In this document: piece after piece, positions 36,439 to 45,817 of the stretch | How positions within the stretch are numbered: position 1 is the stretch's first letter | Layout: every line of letters starts with the position of its first letter | Assembly: GCF_003312425.1 (NCBI RefSeq) | Contig: NZ_QNUX01000001.1 | Span: 1 to 64,000, forward strand | DNA length: 64,000 nucleotides | Source of the DNA: Flavobacterium psychrolimnae | Lineage (GTDB): Bacteria > Bacteroidota > Bacteroidia > Flavobacteriales > Flavobacteriaceae | Direction of reading: 5' to 3' | Position numbers and translations under genes: made by a program | The notes under the pieces: generated by a model | What the model was told of the DNA's origin: nothing | Seen by the model: the letters and a program-made list of their open reading frames with translations, nothing else | The model's database searches: none

Positions 36439-38994
36439 ATGAAAAAAATCTACTCAGCCTTATTATTGCTATTCGTCACCGTTGGTATTGCCCAAATACC
36501 CAGTGGCTATTACACTACCGCCACAGGAACTGGCTACACCTTGAAAACACAATTATACAACATCATCAAAGGGCATACGGATAACGGATATGCTGGTTTA
36601 TATACGATATATCAAACATCCGATAGGGATTATTACTTTGAAAATGACGGTACAATTTTAGACATGTATTCTGAAAATCCTGCCGCAACAGATCCTTATA
36701 ATTACTCCGCAGGAACAACACAACGATGCGGGACTTATAGTGTAGAAGGCGATTGCTACAATAGAGAACACATTATTCCACAATCAGTATTCAGCGAACA
36801 ATCCCCAATGGTTTCGGACGCACATTTCATAACACCAACCGATGGAAAAGTAAACGGACAACGTTCTAATTATCCACACGGACCGGTAACTTCTGCAACT
36901 TGGACTTCCTTAAATGGAAGTAAACTTGGAACAAGCACAACTTCTGGTTATTCCGGACCTATTTTTGAACCTATAAATGAATTCAAAGGCGATATCGCAC
37001 GTATGTATTTTTATTTTGCGACTCGTTACGAAAATACTGTTTCCGGTTATTCTTATGCAATGTTTAATGGTACTAGCAATCAGGTTTTCACGACCGCTTT
37101 TTTAAATTTATTACTTACTTGGCACAATCAAGATCCGGTTAGTAACAGAGAAATTGCTCGTAACAATGCAATTTATAATTCTCAAAATAATAGAAATCCA
37201 TATATCGATCATCCCGAATATGTACAAGCAATTTGGAACCCAACTGCTGATGCACAAGCGCCTACTGCTCCAACGAATTTGTTAGCTAGCGGAACAACAT
37301 CAAACTCCGTTTCATTAAGTTGGACGGGTTCAACTGATAATATTGGAGTGACTGGATATAATGTTTATATGAACAGCGCTTTAAAAACAACTGTAACCGG
37401 AACAACTACTACTGTCACTGGGCTAACAGCTTCAACAGCCTATTCCTTTTATGTTGTCGCTAAAGATGCTGCTGGAAATTCTTCGGCTTCAAGTAATGTA
37501 GTAAATGCTACAACAGCTGCCGGAACATCAATTACGTATTGTGCTTCTCAAGGAAACAGCACTGCAGATGAAAAAATAGGAAAAGTCGTTTTTGGTTCCA
37601 TAAATAATACCACTACAGGAACTGCCGGTTATGAAAATTTCACTGCTATAACCACAAATGTAACTTCAGGAACGGCAAATACCATTACTATCACGCCGTC
37701 ATGGACAGGTACAGCTTATAGCGAAGGATATGCGGTTTGGATTGATTATAACAAAAACGGATTATTTACAGATGCAGGAGAATTGGCTTGGTCAAAAGCT
37801 ACTTCAACAACAACTCCGGCAACAGGAACAATCACGATACCAGCTTCGGCGACATTAGGAACTACGAGAATGAGAGTTTCAATGAAATACAATGCCATTC
37901 CAACTTCGTGCGAAGCTATTCCGTATGGTCAAGTAGAAGATTATACTGTAAATATAATTGCAGGGACTGCGGATACAACAGCTCCATCTGCACCTACAGC
38001 TTTGACAGCATCAGGAACAACTCAAACTACAACCACTTTATCTTGGACTGCTGCAACTGATAATGTTGGAGTAACCGGATACAACGTGTATAGAGGAACT
38101 ACATTAATAGGTACTGTTTCAACGACATCGTATAATGTTACGGGATTAACTGCTGCAACAGCTTATACTTTTTCAGTAAAAGCTAAGGATGCAGCCGGAA
38201 ATGTTTCTGCTTCAAGCAATGTTGTAAATGTTATAACAACTAGCAGTGGTTCCACTGCAACGGATTTATTGTTTTCTGAGTATATTGAAGGCTCTTCAAA
38301 CAATAAAGCGTTGGAAATTTCAAATGCAACTGGCGCAGCAATTAACTTATCGATTTATAGCATCAAAAAACAAACCAACGGTGCTGGTGCTTGGAGCACA
38401 GGACTATCTTTAACAGGAACGTTGAATAACGGAAGTAAATTTACTATTGTAAATAGTGCAATGGCGTCAAGTTGTTATCCTATAAGTTCTGCAAATCTTT
38501 CTACAGCGGCGACTGAAATGGCTTTCAATGGAAATGATGCCGTAGGTTTATTCAAAAATGGCGTCTTAATTGACATCATTGGAACTTTTAACGGCGGAAC
38601 AGCAAACTTTGCTGCGGATGAAACAATCCGAAGAAAAGCTACTGTTACTTCTCCTACAACTACTTTCAATAAAACAACCCAATGGGATTCATTTGCATCA
38701 GATACTTGTAACAATTTAGGAAGTCGAATTGTTGTAAAAGAGTCGAAAATTGAAATAGTTTTAGATATTAATGATATTGCTATCTATCCAAATCCATCCA
38801 ATGGAACTTTCTCTGTCAATAATTCGAATAAAATGTATTCTATCGAAATTTATTCTATCATTGGTCAGAAAATTTACAGCGAAGAAAACAGTACCAAATC
38901 AGAAATTACACTGCCAAACATTGCTAAAGGAACGTACTTAGTTCGTGTTAGCATCGATTCGGATTCAGTCATAAAAAAATTAATAATCAACTAA
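36439..38994 (+). CDS. Secreted endonuclease I with two FN3, GEVED, lamin-tail and type IX sorting domains (copy 2)
   Basis: An 851-aa paralog of the preceding nuclease. The signal peptide ends near VGIAQ (residue 19). The His-Me finger domain is nearly the same (CYNREHIIPQSVF, DAHFITPTDGKVNG). It then has a first FN3 (about 273-360), a GEVED-like adhesion domain (about 365-510, GYAVWIDYNKNGLFTDAGE and YGQVEDYTV), a second FN3 (about 515-605), a lamin-tail domain (about 612-755) and the type IX sorting tail (AIYPNPSNGTFSV...KKLIIN). The extra GEVED and FN3 units are the main difference from copy 1. Confidence 0.9.
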   Translation: MKKIYSALLLLFVTVGIAQIPSGYYTTATGTGYTLKTQLYNIIKGHTDNGYAGLYTIYQTSDRDYYFENDGTILDMYSENPAATDPYNYSAGTTQRCGTYSVEGDCYNREHIIPQSVFSEQSPMVSDAHFITPTDGKVNGQRSNYPHGPVTSATWTSLNGSKLGTSTTSGYSGPIFEPINEFKGDIARMYFYFATRYENTVSGYSYAMFNGTSNQVFTTAFLNLLLTWHNQDPVSNREIARNNAIYNSQNNRNPYIDHPEYVQAIWNPTADAQAPTAPTNLLASGTTSNSVSLSWTGSTDNIGVTGYNVYMNSALKTTVTGTTTTVTGLTASTAYSFYVVAKDAAGNSSASSNVVNATTAAGTSITYCASQGNSTADEKIGKVVFGSINNTTTGTAGYENFTAITTNVTSGTANTITITPSWTGTAYSEGYAVWIDYNKNGLFTDAGELAWSKATSTTTPATGTITIPASATLGTTRMRVSMKYNAIPTSCEAIPYGQVEDYTVNIIAGTADTTAPSAPTALTASGTTQTTTTLSWTAATDNVGVTGYNVYRGTTLIGTVSTTSYNVTGLTAATAYTFSVKAKDAAGNVSASSNVVNVITTSSGSTATDLLFSEYIEGSSNNKALEISNATGAAINLSIYSIKKQTNGAGAWSTGLSLTGTLNNGSKFTIVNSAMASSCYPISSANLSTAATEMAFNGNDAVGLFKNGVLIDIIGTFNGGTANFAADETIRRKATVTSPTTTFNKTTQWDSFASDTCNNLGSRIVVKESKIEIVLDINDIAIYPNPSNGTFSVNNSNKMYSIEIYSIIGQKIYSEENSTKSEITLPNIAKGTYLVRVSIDSDSVIKKLIIN

Positions 38995-38998
38995 TTCT

Positions 38999-39026
38999 AA
39001 AAGCGGCAAATTTGCCGCTTTTTTTA
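38999..39026 (+). terminator. Terminator after endonuclease copy 2
   Basis: A perfect palindrome with arms AAAAGCGGCAAA (38999-39010) and TTTGCCGCTTTT (39011-39022), then a T run. Its core is the same as the copy 1 terminator. Confidence 0.85.
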
Positions 39027-39051
39027 TAGCCAAAATTTAATCTTAATTGTC

Positions 39052-39059
39052 TAAATTTG
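39052..39059 (+). promoter_or_regulatory. purL promoter -7 box with GCACCGC extension
   Basis: TAAATTTG followed by CACCGC, 28 bases ahead of the ATG at 39087. The downstream box matches that of the rRNA-type and tRNA-His promoters. The -33 box is not clear. Confidence 0.6.
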
Positions 39060-39086
39060 CACCGCAATACAACAAACTACATAACA

Positions 39087-42000
39087 ATGATCCATTTCTT
39101 TGAAAACCAAAGCAAAACTGTTTTTGCCGTACACACGCAAAACGAAATTTCGGCTCAAGACATTTCAAAACTTAACTGGCTTTTTGCCGATTCAAATAAA
39201 ATAGAAAAATCCGTACTGACGGATTTTTTTGTTGGTCCTCGAGCCACTATGATAACGCCTTGGAGCACTAATGCTGTAGAAATCACCCAAAACATGGGGA
39301 TATCCGGCATCATTAGAATTGAAGAATTTCATAAAGCAACTGCTGATTTTTCTGATTTTGATCCAATGCTTTCGCAAAAATACGCCGAGTTAAATCAAGA
39401 TATTTTCACTATCAACGTACTACCGGAAGCAATTTTGGATATAGATGATATTGCTGCTTACAACCAAAAAGAAGGATTGTCTTTAAGTCCTGATGAAGTG
39501 GAATATTTAGATAATCTTGCGATTAAATTAGGGCGAAAACTAACGGATTCTGAGATTTTTGGTTTTTCACAAGCCAATTCAGAACACTGTCGTCATAAGA
39601 TTTTCAACGGAAAATTCATTATTGACGGAGAAGAAAAAGAATCTTCTTTATTCAAATTAATCAAAAAAACATCTCAGGAAAACCCTAACGATATTGTTTC
39701 GGCTTATAAAGATAACGTTGCTTTTGTAAAAGGGCCACGAGTACAACAATTTGCTCCAAAAAGTGCAGATAAGCCTGATTTTTATGAAGTAAAAGAATTT
39801 GATTCGGTTATTTCATTAAAAGCAGAAACACATAATTTCCCAACAACAGTAGAGCCTTTCAATGGTGCTGCAACTGGTTCTGGTGGAGAAATTCGGGACC
39901 GTTTAGCAGGTGGACAAGGTTCTTTGCCAATGGCTGGAACGGCAGTTTACATGACTTCATATTCTCGTTTAGAAGGTCCATTCGACTCCGCTCAGGGTAG
40001 CAGACCTTGGGAAAACGGCATGACCGAAAGAAAATGGTTGTATCAAACGCCAATGGATATTTTGATTAAAGCTTCCAACGGAGCTTCTGATTTTGGGAAT
40101 AAATTTGGGCAACCATTGATTACAGGTTCTATTCTGACTTTCGAACACGAAGAAGACGCTCGCAAACTAGGTTTCGACAAAGTGATTATGCAAGCGGGTG
40201 GAATTGGATACGGAAAATTAGACCAAGCGATTAAGAAAAAACCACAAACAGGTGATAAAATTGTCATCCTTGGTGGTGAAAATTATAGAATTGGAATGGG
40301 TGGAGCTGCAGTTTCTTCAGCAGATACCGGAGCTTTTAGTTCAGGAATTGAATTGAATGCGATTCAACGTTCGAACCCAGAAATGCAAAAACGTGCTGCC
40401 AATGCCATTCGTGGTTTGGTAGAAAGCGATATCAATCCAATTGTCTCGATTCACGATCACGGAGCTGGAGGACATTTAAACTGTCTTTCGGAATTAGTGG
40501 AAGATACTGGGGGATTAATTGATTTAGACAAATTGCCTGTGGGAGACCCTACCCTTTCGGCAAAAGAAATTATTGGTAACGAATCTCAAGAAAGAATGGG
40601 ATTGGTTATCGCCAAAGAAAACATCGATTTATTACAAAAAATAGCTGACCGTGAGCGTTCTCCAATGTACCAAGTGGGAGATGTAACCGGAGATCACCGT
40701 TTTACTTTCGAATCAAAATCAACAGGTGCTAAACCAATGGATTTTGCCTTGGAAGACTTTTTTGGAAGTTCTCCAAAAGTGGTCATGACAGACAAAACAA
40801 TCGAAAGAAATTATACTGATTTAAGTTACGACAAGAAAAACATTTCAACCTACTTAGAACAAGTACTTCAACTGGAAGCAGTTGCTTGTAAAGACTGGTT
40901 GACCAATAAAGTAGACCGTTGTGTGGGTGGTAAAGTAGCCAAACAACAATGTGCCGGTCCATTGCAATTGCCATTGAACAATTGTGGTGTAATGGCCTTG
41001 GATTATCAAGGAATAGAGGGAATTGCCACTGCGATTGGACACTCTCCTATTGCTTCATTAATTGATCCGGTGGCAGGAACAAGAACTGCTATTGCTGAGT
41101 CTTTATCAAACATTGTTTGGGCTCCAATAAAAGACGGATTAAAAGGAATTTCACTTTCGGCAAATTGGATGTGGGCGTGTAAAAACGAAGGAGAAGACGC
41201 TCGTTTATACGCTGCGGTGGAAGCTTGTTCCGATTTTGCAATCGAATTGGGAATCAATATTCCAACCGGAAAAGATTCACTTTCGATGAAACAGAAATAT
41301 CCAAATGAAGAAGTAATCGCACCGGGAACGGTAATTATTTCAGCAGGTGGAAATTGTACGGACATTAGAAAAGTAGTAGAGCCTGTTTTACAAAAAGACG
41401 GTGGTTCTATTTATTACATCAATTTGTCCCAAGATGATTTCAAATTAGGCGGTTCTTCGTTTGCGCAAACGTTGAATACTATTGGAAAAGAAGTACCAAC
41501 AATTAAAGACGCTGCGTTTTTCAAAAGAGCCTTTAATACCATTCAAGAATTAATTTTAGAAAACAATATCCTTGCAGGACATGACATTGGAAGTGGTGGT
41601 TTGATCACGACTTTATTAGAAATGTGTTTTGCAGATGTGAATTTGGGAGCAAAAATAGATTTCTCTGCTTTCGAGGAAAAAGATTTGATAAAAATCCTAT
41701 TCTCTGAAAACATTGGAATTGTTATTCAAGCGAAATCAGATACCGAAGTGGAATCTAAATTAAACGCAAATAATGTTTCTTTCTATAAAATAGGAACAGC
41801 TACAAATGAAGCGACTTTAGATTTTGGTCCTTGTACATTAGACATTGCTAAATACAGAGATGTTTGGTACAAAACATCGTTTTTATTAGACCAAAAACAA
41901 TCCAAGAACGGAACAGCTCAAGCGCGTTTTGACAATTATAAAAACCAAGCGTTACACTATACTTTTCCAACACATTTTACAGGAAAAAAACCAGTTATCG

Positions 42001-42761
42001 ACAATTCTAAGCCAAAACCAAAAGCAGCTATTATCCGTGAAAAAGGAAGTAACTCGGAGCGTGAAATGGCAAATGCAATGTACTTAGCCGGATTTGATGT
42101 AAAAGACGTTCACATGACCGATTTGATTTCAGGCCGTGAGACTTTGGAAGATATTCAGTTCATTGGAGCTGTTGGTGGATTCTCCAATTCAGATGTATTG
42201 GGTTCTGCCAAAGGTTGGGCCGGAGCCTTTTTATACAATGAAAAAGCAAAAACAGCTTTAGACAATTTCTTCAAAAGAGACGACACGTTGTCTGTTGGAA
42301 TTTGTAATGGTTGTCAATTGTTTATGGAATTGGAAGTGATTAATCCGGAGCATGAAGTACACGGAAAAATGTTGCACAACGAAAGTAACAAACACGAAAG
42401 TATTTTTACATCAGTAACGGTACAGGAAAACAATTCGGTAATGCTTTCTTCATTAGCAGGAAGTACACTTGGAGTTTGGGTTTCGCACGGAGAAGGAAAA
42501 TTCAACTTGCCAATGGGTGAAGAAAATTATAATATTGTTTCTAAATATGCCTATGAAGGCTATCCTGCTAATCCAAACGGTTCTGATTATAATACAGCGA
42601 TGTTGTGTGATAAAACGGGTCGCCACTTGGTGATGATGCCACACATTGAGCGTTCTACATTTCAATGGAACTGGGCATATTATCCAAAAGATAGAAACGA
42701 TGAAGTTTCGCCTTGGCATGAAGCTTTTGTCAATGCCAGAAAATGGATGGACAAAAAATAA
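39087..42761 (+). CDS. purL: Phosphoribosylformylglycinamidine synthase, single-chain
   Basis: A 1224-aa enzyme of purine synthesis (FGAR to FGAM, using glutamine and ATP). It has the large-type layout: N-terminal domain, two AIRS-like synthase halves (SEHCRHKIFNG, ETHNFPTTVEPF, GASDFGNKFGQP, HDHGAGG, PTGKDSLSMKQ) and a C-terminal glutamine amidotransferase (AIIREKGSNSE, and nucleophile Cys in GICNGCQ). The start at 39087 is used because the longer TTG frame begins inside the promoter box. Residues about 296-305 hold an odd segment, GPFDSAQGS, encoded by a common repeat sequence (see findings); it keeps the frame. Confidence 0.95.
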   Translation: MIHFFENQSKTVFAVHTQNEISAQDISKLNWLFADSNKIEKSVLTDFFVGPRATMITPWSTNAVEITQNMGISGIIRIEEFHKATADFSDFDPMLSQKYAELNQDIFTINVLPEAILDIDDIAAYNQKEGLSLSPDEVEYLDNLAIKLGRKLTDSEIFGFSQANSEHCRHKIFNGKFIIDGEEKESSLFKLIKKTSQENPNDIVSAYKDNVAFVKGPRVQQFAPKSADKPDFYEVKEFDSVISLKAETHNFPTTVEPFNGAATGSGGEIRDRLAGGQGSLPMAGTAVYMTSYSRLEGPFDSAQGSRPWENGMTERKWLYQTPMDILIKASNGASDFGNKFGQPLITGSILTFEHEEDARKLGFDKVIMQAGGIGYGKLDQAIKKKPQTGDKIVILGGENYRIGMGGAAVSSADTGAFSSGIELNAIQRSNPEMQKRAANAIRGLVESDINPIVSIHDHGAGGHLNCLSELVEDTGGLIDLDKLPVGDPTLSAKEIIGNESQERMGLVIAKENIDLLQKIADRERSPMYQVGDVTGDHRFTFESKSTGAKPMDFALEDFFGSSPKVVMTDKTIERNYTDLSYDKKNISTYLEQVLQLEAVACKDWLTNKVDRCVGGKVAKQQCAGPLQLPLNNCGVMALDYQGIEGIATAIGHSPIASLIDPVAGTRTAIAESLSNIVWAPIKDGLKGISLSANWMWACKNEGEDARLYAAVEACSDFAIELGINIPTGKDSLSMKQKYPNEEVIAPGTVIISAGGNCTDIRKVVEPVLQKDGGSIYYINLSQDDFKLGGSSFAQTLNTIGKEVPTIKDAAFFKRAFNTIQELILENNILAGHDIGSGGLITTLLEMCFADVNLGAKIDFSAFEEKDLIKILFSENIGIVIQAKSDTEVESKLNANNVSFYKIGTATNEATLDFGPCTLDIAKYRDVWYKTSFLLDQKQSKNGTAQARFDNYKNQALHYTFPTHFTGKKPVIDNSKPKPKAAIIREKGSNSEREMANAMYLAGFDVKDVHMTDLISGRETLEDIQFIGAVGGFSNSDVLGSAKGWAGAFLYNEKAKTALDNFFKRDDTLSVGICNGCQLFMELEVINPEHEVHGKMLHNESNKHESIFTSVTVQENNSVMLSSLAGSTLGVWVSHGEGKFNLPMGEENYNIVSKYAYEGYPANPNGSDYNTAMLCDKTGRHLVMMPHIERSTFQWNWAYYPKDRNDEVSPWHEAFVNARKWMDKK
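39974..40002 (+). repeat. Repeat fragment inserted in frame within purL
   Basis: The bases TTCGACTCCGCTCAGG (39980-39995) match a motif widely scattered in Bacteroidota intergenic DNA and often mis-annotated as FDSAQ or LSEVEG peptides. Here it encodes FDSAQG inside PurL, between MTSYSRLE and RPWENGMTERKWLYQ. Confidence 0.55.
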
Positions 42762-42780
42762 TTTTTTGATTATAATATTG

Positions 42781-42810
42781 AAAGCGTTCTTGAAAAAGAG
42801 CGCTTTTTTT
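42781..42810 (+). terminator. purL terminator
   Basis: Stem AAAGCGTTCTT / AAGAGCGCTTT (one G-T pair) with loop GAAA, then a T run. Confidence 0.8.
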
Positions 42811-42958
42811 GTTCTAATTCAACGCTAAAATTTCACTTCAAGAAAACGATTTCGTTGATAATCAACAATGCGTTCAAAATTTTGCGATATAATTTCCAAT
42901 TTTTAAAATTTATCCCTATTTTTTTTTTAATTTGCAAGCAAATCCAATATTATCCATA

Positions 42959-44734
42959 ATGATAAATATCACCCGCCTCTTCGATTTCCCTTATTATCAG
43001 CAAGAAAAATACAATAACATTCCGGATGCTTTAGTAAGCAAACAGAATGGTGTCTGGGTAAAAACATCGACCCAAGAATATATAGCTAAAGCAAATGCCA
43101 TTTCGAGAGCACTACTCCGATTGGGCGTTCAAAAAGACGATAAAATTGCCATCATTTCCTCTAATAACAGGACCGAATGGAATGTTATGGACATTGGTGT
43201 ACTGCAAACCGGAGCGCAAACTGTTCCCATTTATCCTACCATTTCCGAGGAAGATTACGAATACATTTTGAACCATTCCGGTTCAATTTATTGTTTCGTA
43301 TCGGATGCTGAGGTGCTTCGAAAAGTAAACATAATCAAACATAAAGTTCCTACGCTTAAAGAAGTGTATTCGTTTAACGAAATTGAAGGTTGTACCAACT
43401 GGAATGATTTGTTGGTTCTTGGTGTAGACACCGGAAATCAAGACGAAGTAGAACAACGTAAGAACAACGTAAAAACTGAAGATTTAGCGACTATAATTTA
43501 TACTTCGGGAACAACAGGAAGACCAAAAGGAGTTATGCTTTCGCACAAAAATATTGTGTCAAATGTATTGGACAGTGCTTCTAGAATTCCATTTGAAGCC
43601 GGAAAAAGCCGCGCTTTGAGCTTCCTTCCTATTTGCCATATTTTCGAAAGAATGATTTTGTATTTATACCAATATTATGGTGTTTCCATTTATTTTGGAG
43701 AATCCATTGAAAAAATCAGTGACAACATCAAGGAAGTGAAACCAACAGTAATTACAGCTGTTCCAAGACTTTTAGAAAAAGTATATGATAAAATTTATGC
43801 CAAAGGAACGGAGTTAACCGGCATCAAAAAGAAATTATTCTTTTGGGCGATTGACTTAGGTTTAATCTATGAGCCGTATGGCAAAAATGGATTTTGGTAC
43901 GAATTCCAACTTAAAATTGCGCGCAAACTGATTTTCAGCAAATGGAAAGAAGGTTTGGGTGGAAACCTGGATTTAATGGTTTCCGGAAGTGCTGCTTTGC
44001 AACCAAGATTAGCTCGCATTTTTGCCGCTGCCGAAATTCCGGTTATGGAAGGCTACGGATTAACTGAAACTTCTCCCGTAATCTCTGTAAATGACATCAG
44101 AAATGGTGGTTTCAGAGTAGGAACTGTGGGTAAAGTAATCGATAATGTAGAAGTTATTATTGCTGAAGACGGCGAAATCCTTTGTAAAGGGCCTAACGTA
44201 ATGATGGGTTATTTCAAAGATGAAAAATTAACAAACGAAGTAATCACGGACGGATTTTTCCATACGGGAGATATTGGAATTTTTGACGAAGATGGATTCT
44301 TGAAAATCACCGATCGTAAAAAAGAAATGTTCAAAACCTCAGGAGGAAAATACATAGCGCCACAATTAATTGAAAATACGATGAAACAATCCCGTTTCAT
44401 TGAACAAATCATGGTTATTGGTGACGGGCAAAAAATGCCGGCGGCCTTTATTCAGCCAAGTTTTGATTTTATCAAAGAATGGGCCGTTATCCACGGAATC
44501 GACATTGGAAAAAGCAATGAAGAAATAATTGCCAACGAAAAAGTAATCGAAAGAATCCAGTTGGAAGTGGACAATCTGAACGAAAAATTCGGAAACTGGG
44601 AGAAAATAAAACGTTTTGAGTTAACACCGGATTTATGGTCTGTGGAAGGCGGACAGCTTACACCTACCCTGAAACTGAAACGAAAAATAGTAATGGAAAA
44701 ATACATTGATTTATTCCATAAAATCTACAACTAG
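42959..44734 (+). CDS. Long-chain fatty acid-CoA ligase (AMP-forming)
   Basis: A 591-aa adenylate-forming enzyme that activates long-chain fatty acids to acyl-CoA. The AMP motif IIYTSGTTGRPKG (179-191), the GYGLTETSPV motif, FHTGDIG and the DRKKEMFKTSGGKYIAP hinge are present. It resembles the FadD15/ACSL-like branch. The start at 42959 (MINITRLFDFPYY) is chosen over a TTG at 42932 that lies next to a promoter-like TTAATTTGC. The beta-oxidation operon is about 5 kb downstream, so the two regions probably act in one pathway. Confidence 0.9.
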   Translation: MINITRLFDFPYYQQEKYNNIPDALVSKQNGVWVKTSTQEYIAKANAISRALLRLGVQKDDKIAIISSNNRTEWNVMDIGVLQTGAQTVPIYPTISEEDYEYILNHSGSIYCFVSDAEVLRKVNIIKHKVPTLKEVYSFNEIEGCTNWNDLLVLGVDTGNQDEVEQRKNNVKTEDLATIIYTSGTTGRPKGVMLSHKNIVSNVLDSASRIPFEAGKSRALSFLPICHIFERMILYLYQYYGVSIYFGESIEKISDNIKEVKPTVITAVPRLLEKVYDKIYAKGTELTGIKKKLFFWAIDLGLIYEPYGKNGFWYEFQLKIARKLIFSKWKEGLGGNLDLMVSGSAALQPRLARIFAAAEIPVMEGYGLTETSPVISVNDIRNGGFRVGTVGKVIDNVEVIIAEDGEILCKGPNVMMGYFKDEKLTNEVITDGFFHTGDIGIFDEDGFLKITDRKKEMFKTSGGKYIAPQLIENTMKQSRFIEQIMVIGDGQKMPAAFIQPSFDFIKEWAVIHGIDIGKSNEEIIANEKVIERIQLEVDNLNEKFGNWEKIKRFELTPDLWSVEGGQLTPTLKLKRKIVMEKYIDLFHKIYN

Positions 44735-44755
44735 CCGTTATAAAACCGTTCCGTT

Positions 44756-45808
44756 ATGAAACTAAAATTCTTAATTTGCTCCGTTATCAGTGTGTTCTTT
44801 TTCTCTAATTGTCAGGAAAAACCAAAGGAAGATCCTATAAAAGCAAATTATTTAGATTTCTCTAAACGGGACGACCAACTCACGGGCGGTATCAAAATGA
44901 TTCCGATTCAAACACCAAAAGGCACGTTTAAAGTCTGGACTAAACGAGTGGGCAACAATCCTAAAATAAAAGTGTTGTTGCTACACGGCGGTCCCGGTTT
45001 GACACATGAATTATACGAGGCATTCGATGGTTATTTCCCTAACGAAAGCATTGAATACATTTATTACGACCAGTTGGGCTCGTATTACAGCGACCAACCT
45101 AATGACAACAGTTTATGGACCAATGACCGTTTTGTAGAAGAAGTTGAGCAAGTACGCATCGCATTAGGCTTAGACAGTTCAAATTTTTACCTGATGGGAC
45201 AATCTTGGGGCGGAATCCTCGCAATGGAATACGCTCTGAAATACCAAAAGAATCTAAAAGGCTTGATTATCTCTAATATGATGGCGAGTGCAGCGGAATA
45301 TAATGCTTACGCAAAAGACGTTCTAGCACCGCAAATGGATCCAAAAATCCTAAAACAATTGCAGGATATCGAGAATAATAATGATTTTGATAATCCAAAA
45401 TACAGCGAATTACTGTTCAAATATTACTACACCGAACATGTTTTGAGAATGCCTCTCGAAGAATTGCCGGAATCCATCAACAGATGTTTCAAGCACATTA
45501 ATCCTAATGTATATGTGTTTATGCAAGGCCACAGTGAATTTGGCATCACTGGAAATGCGACCCTTAAAAATTGGGATGTCAAAGCCAGACTAAAAACTTT
45601 GACCGTTCCTACGTTGAGTATTGGTTCTAAATACGACACAATGGATCCCGAACACATGAAATGGATTGCAAACGAAGTCCAAAACGGACGTTTCTTATTT
45701 TGCCCTAACGGAAGCCACCTTTCGCAATACGATGACCCAAAAACCTACTTTCCGGGCGTGATTAAGTTCTTGAAAGATGTGGATAATGGGGCGTTTAGGA
45801 AGTCTTAG
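44756..45808 (+). CDS. Proline iminopeptidase-like alpha/beta hydrolase lipoprotein
   Basis: A 350-aa hydrolase with a lipoprotein signal (C19 in FFFSNCQ). It has the oxyanion motif LLLHGGPGLTHELY (about 75-88), YYDQLGSYYSDQP, nucleophile S150 in MGQSWGG, then Asp in SKYDTMDPEH and His in PNGSHLSQYDDP. These are the features of the prolyl iminopeptidase/tricorn F1 family (S33). It starts 21 bases after the ligase gene and converges on the large minus-strand gene after a 9-base gap. Confidence 0.88.
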   Translation: MKLKFLICSVISVFFFSNCQEKPKEDPIKANYLDFSKRDDQLTGGIKMIPIQTPKGTFKVWTKRVGNNPKIKVLLLHGGPGLTHELYEAFDGYFPNESIEYIYYDQLGSYYSDQPNDNSLWTNDRFVEEVEQVRIALGLDSSNFYLMGQSWGGILAMEYALKYQKNLKGLIISNMMASAAEYNAYAKDVLAPQMDPKILKQLQDIENNNDFDNPKYSELLFKYYYTEHVLRMPLEELPESINRCFKHINPNVYVFMQGHSEFGITGNATLKNWDVKARLKTLTVPTLSIGSKYDTMDPEHMKWIANEVQNGRFLFCPNGSHLSQYDDPKTYFPGVIKFLKDVDNGAFRKS

Positions 45809-45817
45809 AAAAAATAT

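Noticed and set aside
39859-40053. 64-aa minus-strand frame with PERSRMD
   Set aside because: It is the reverse strand of the repeat fragment within purL, not a gene.
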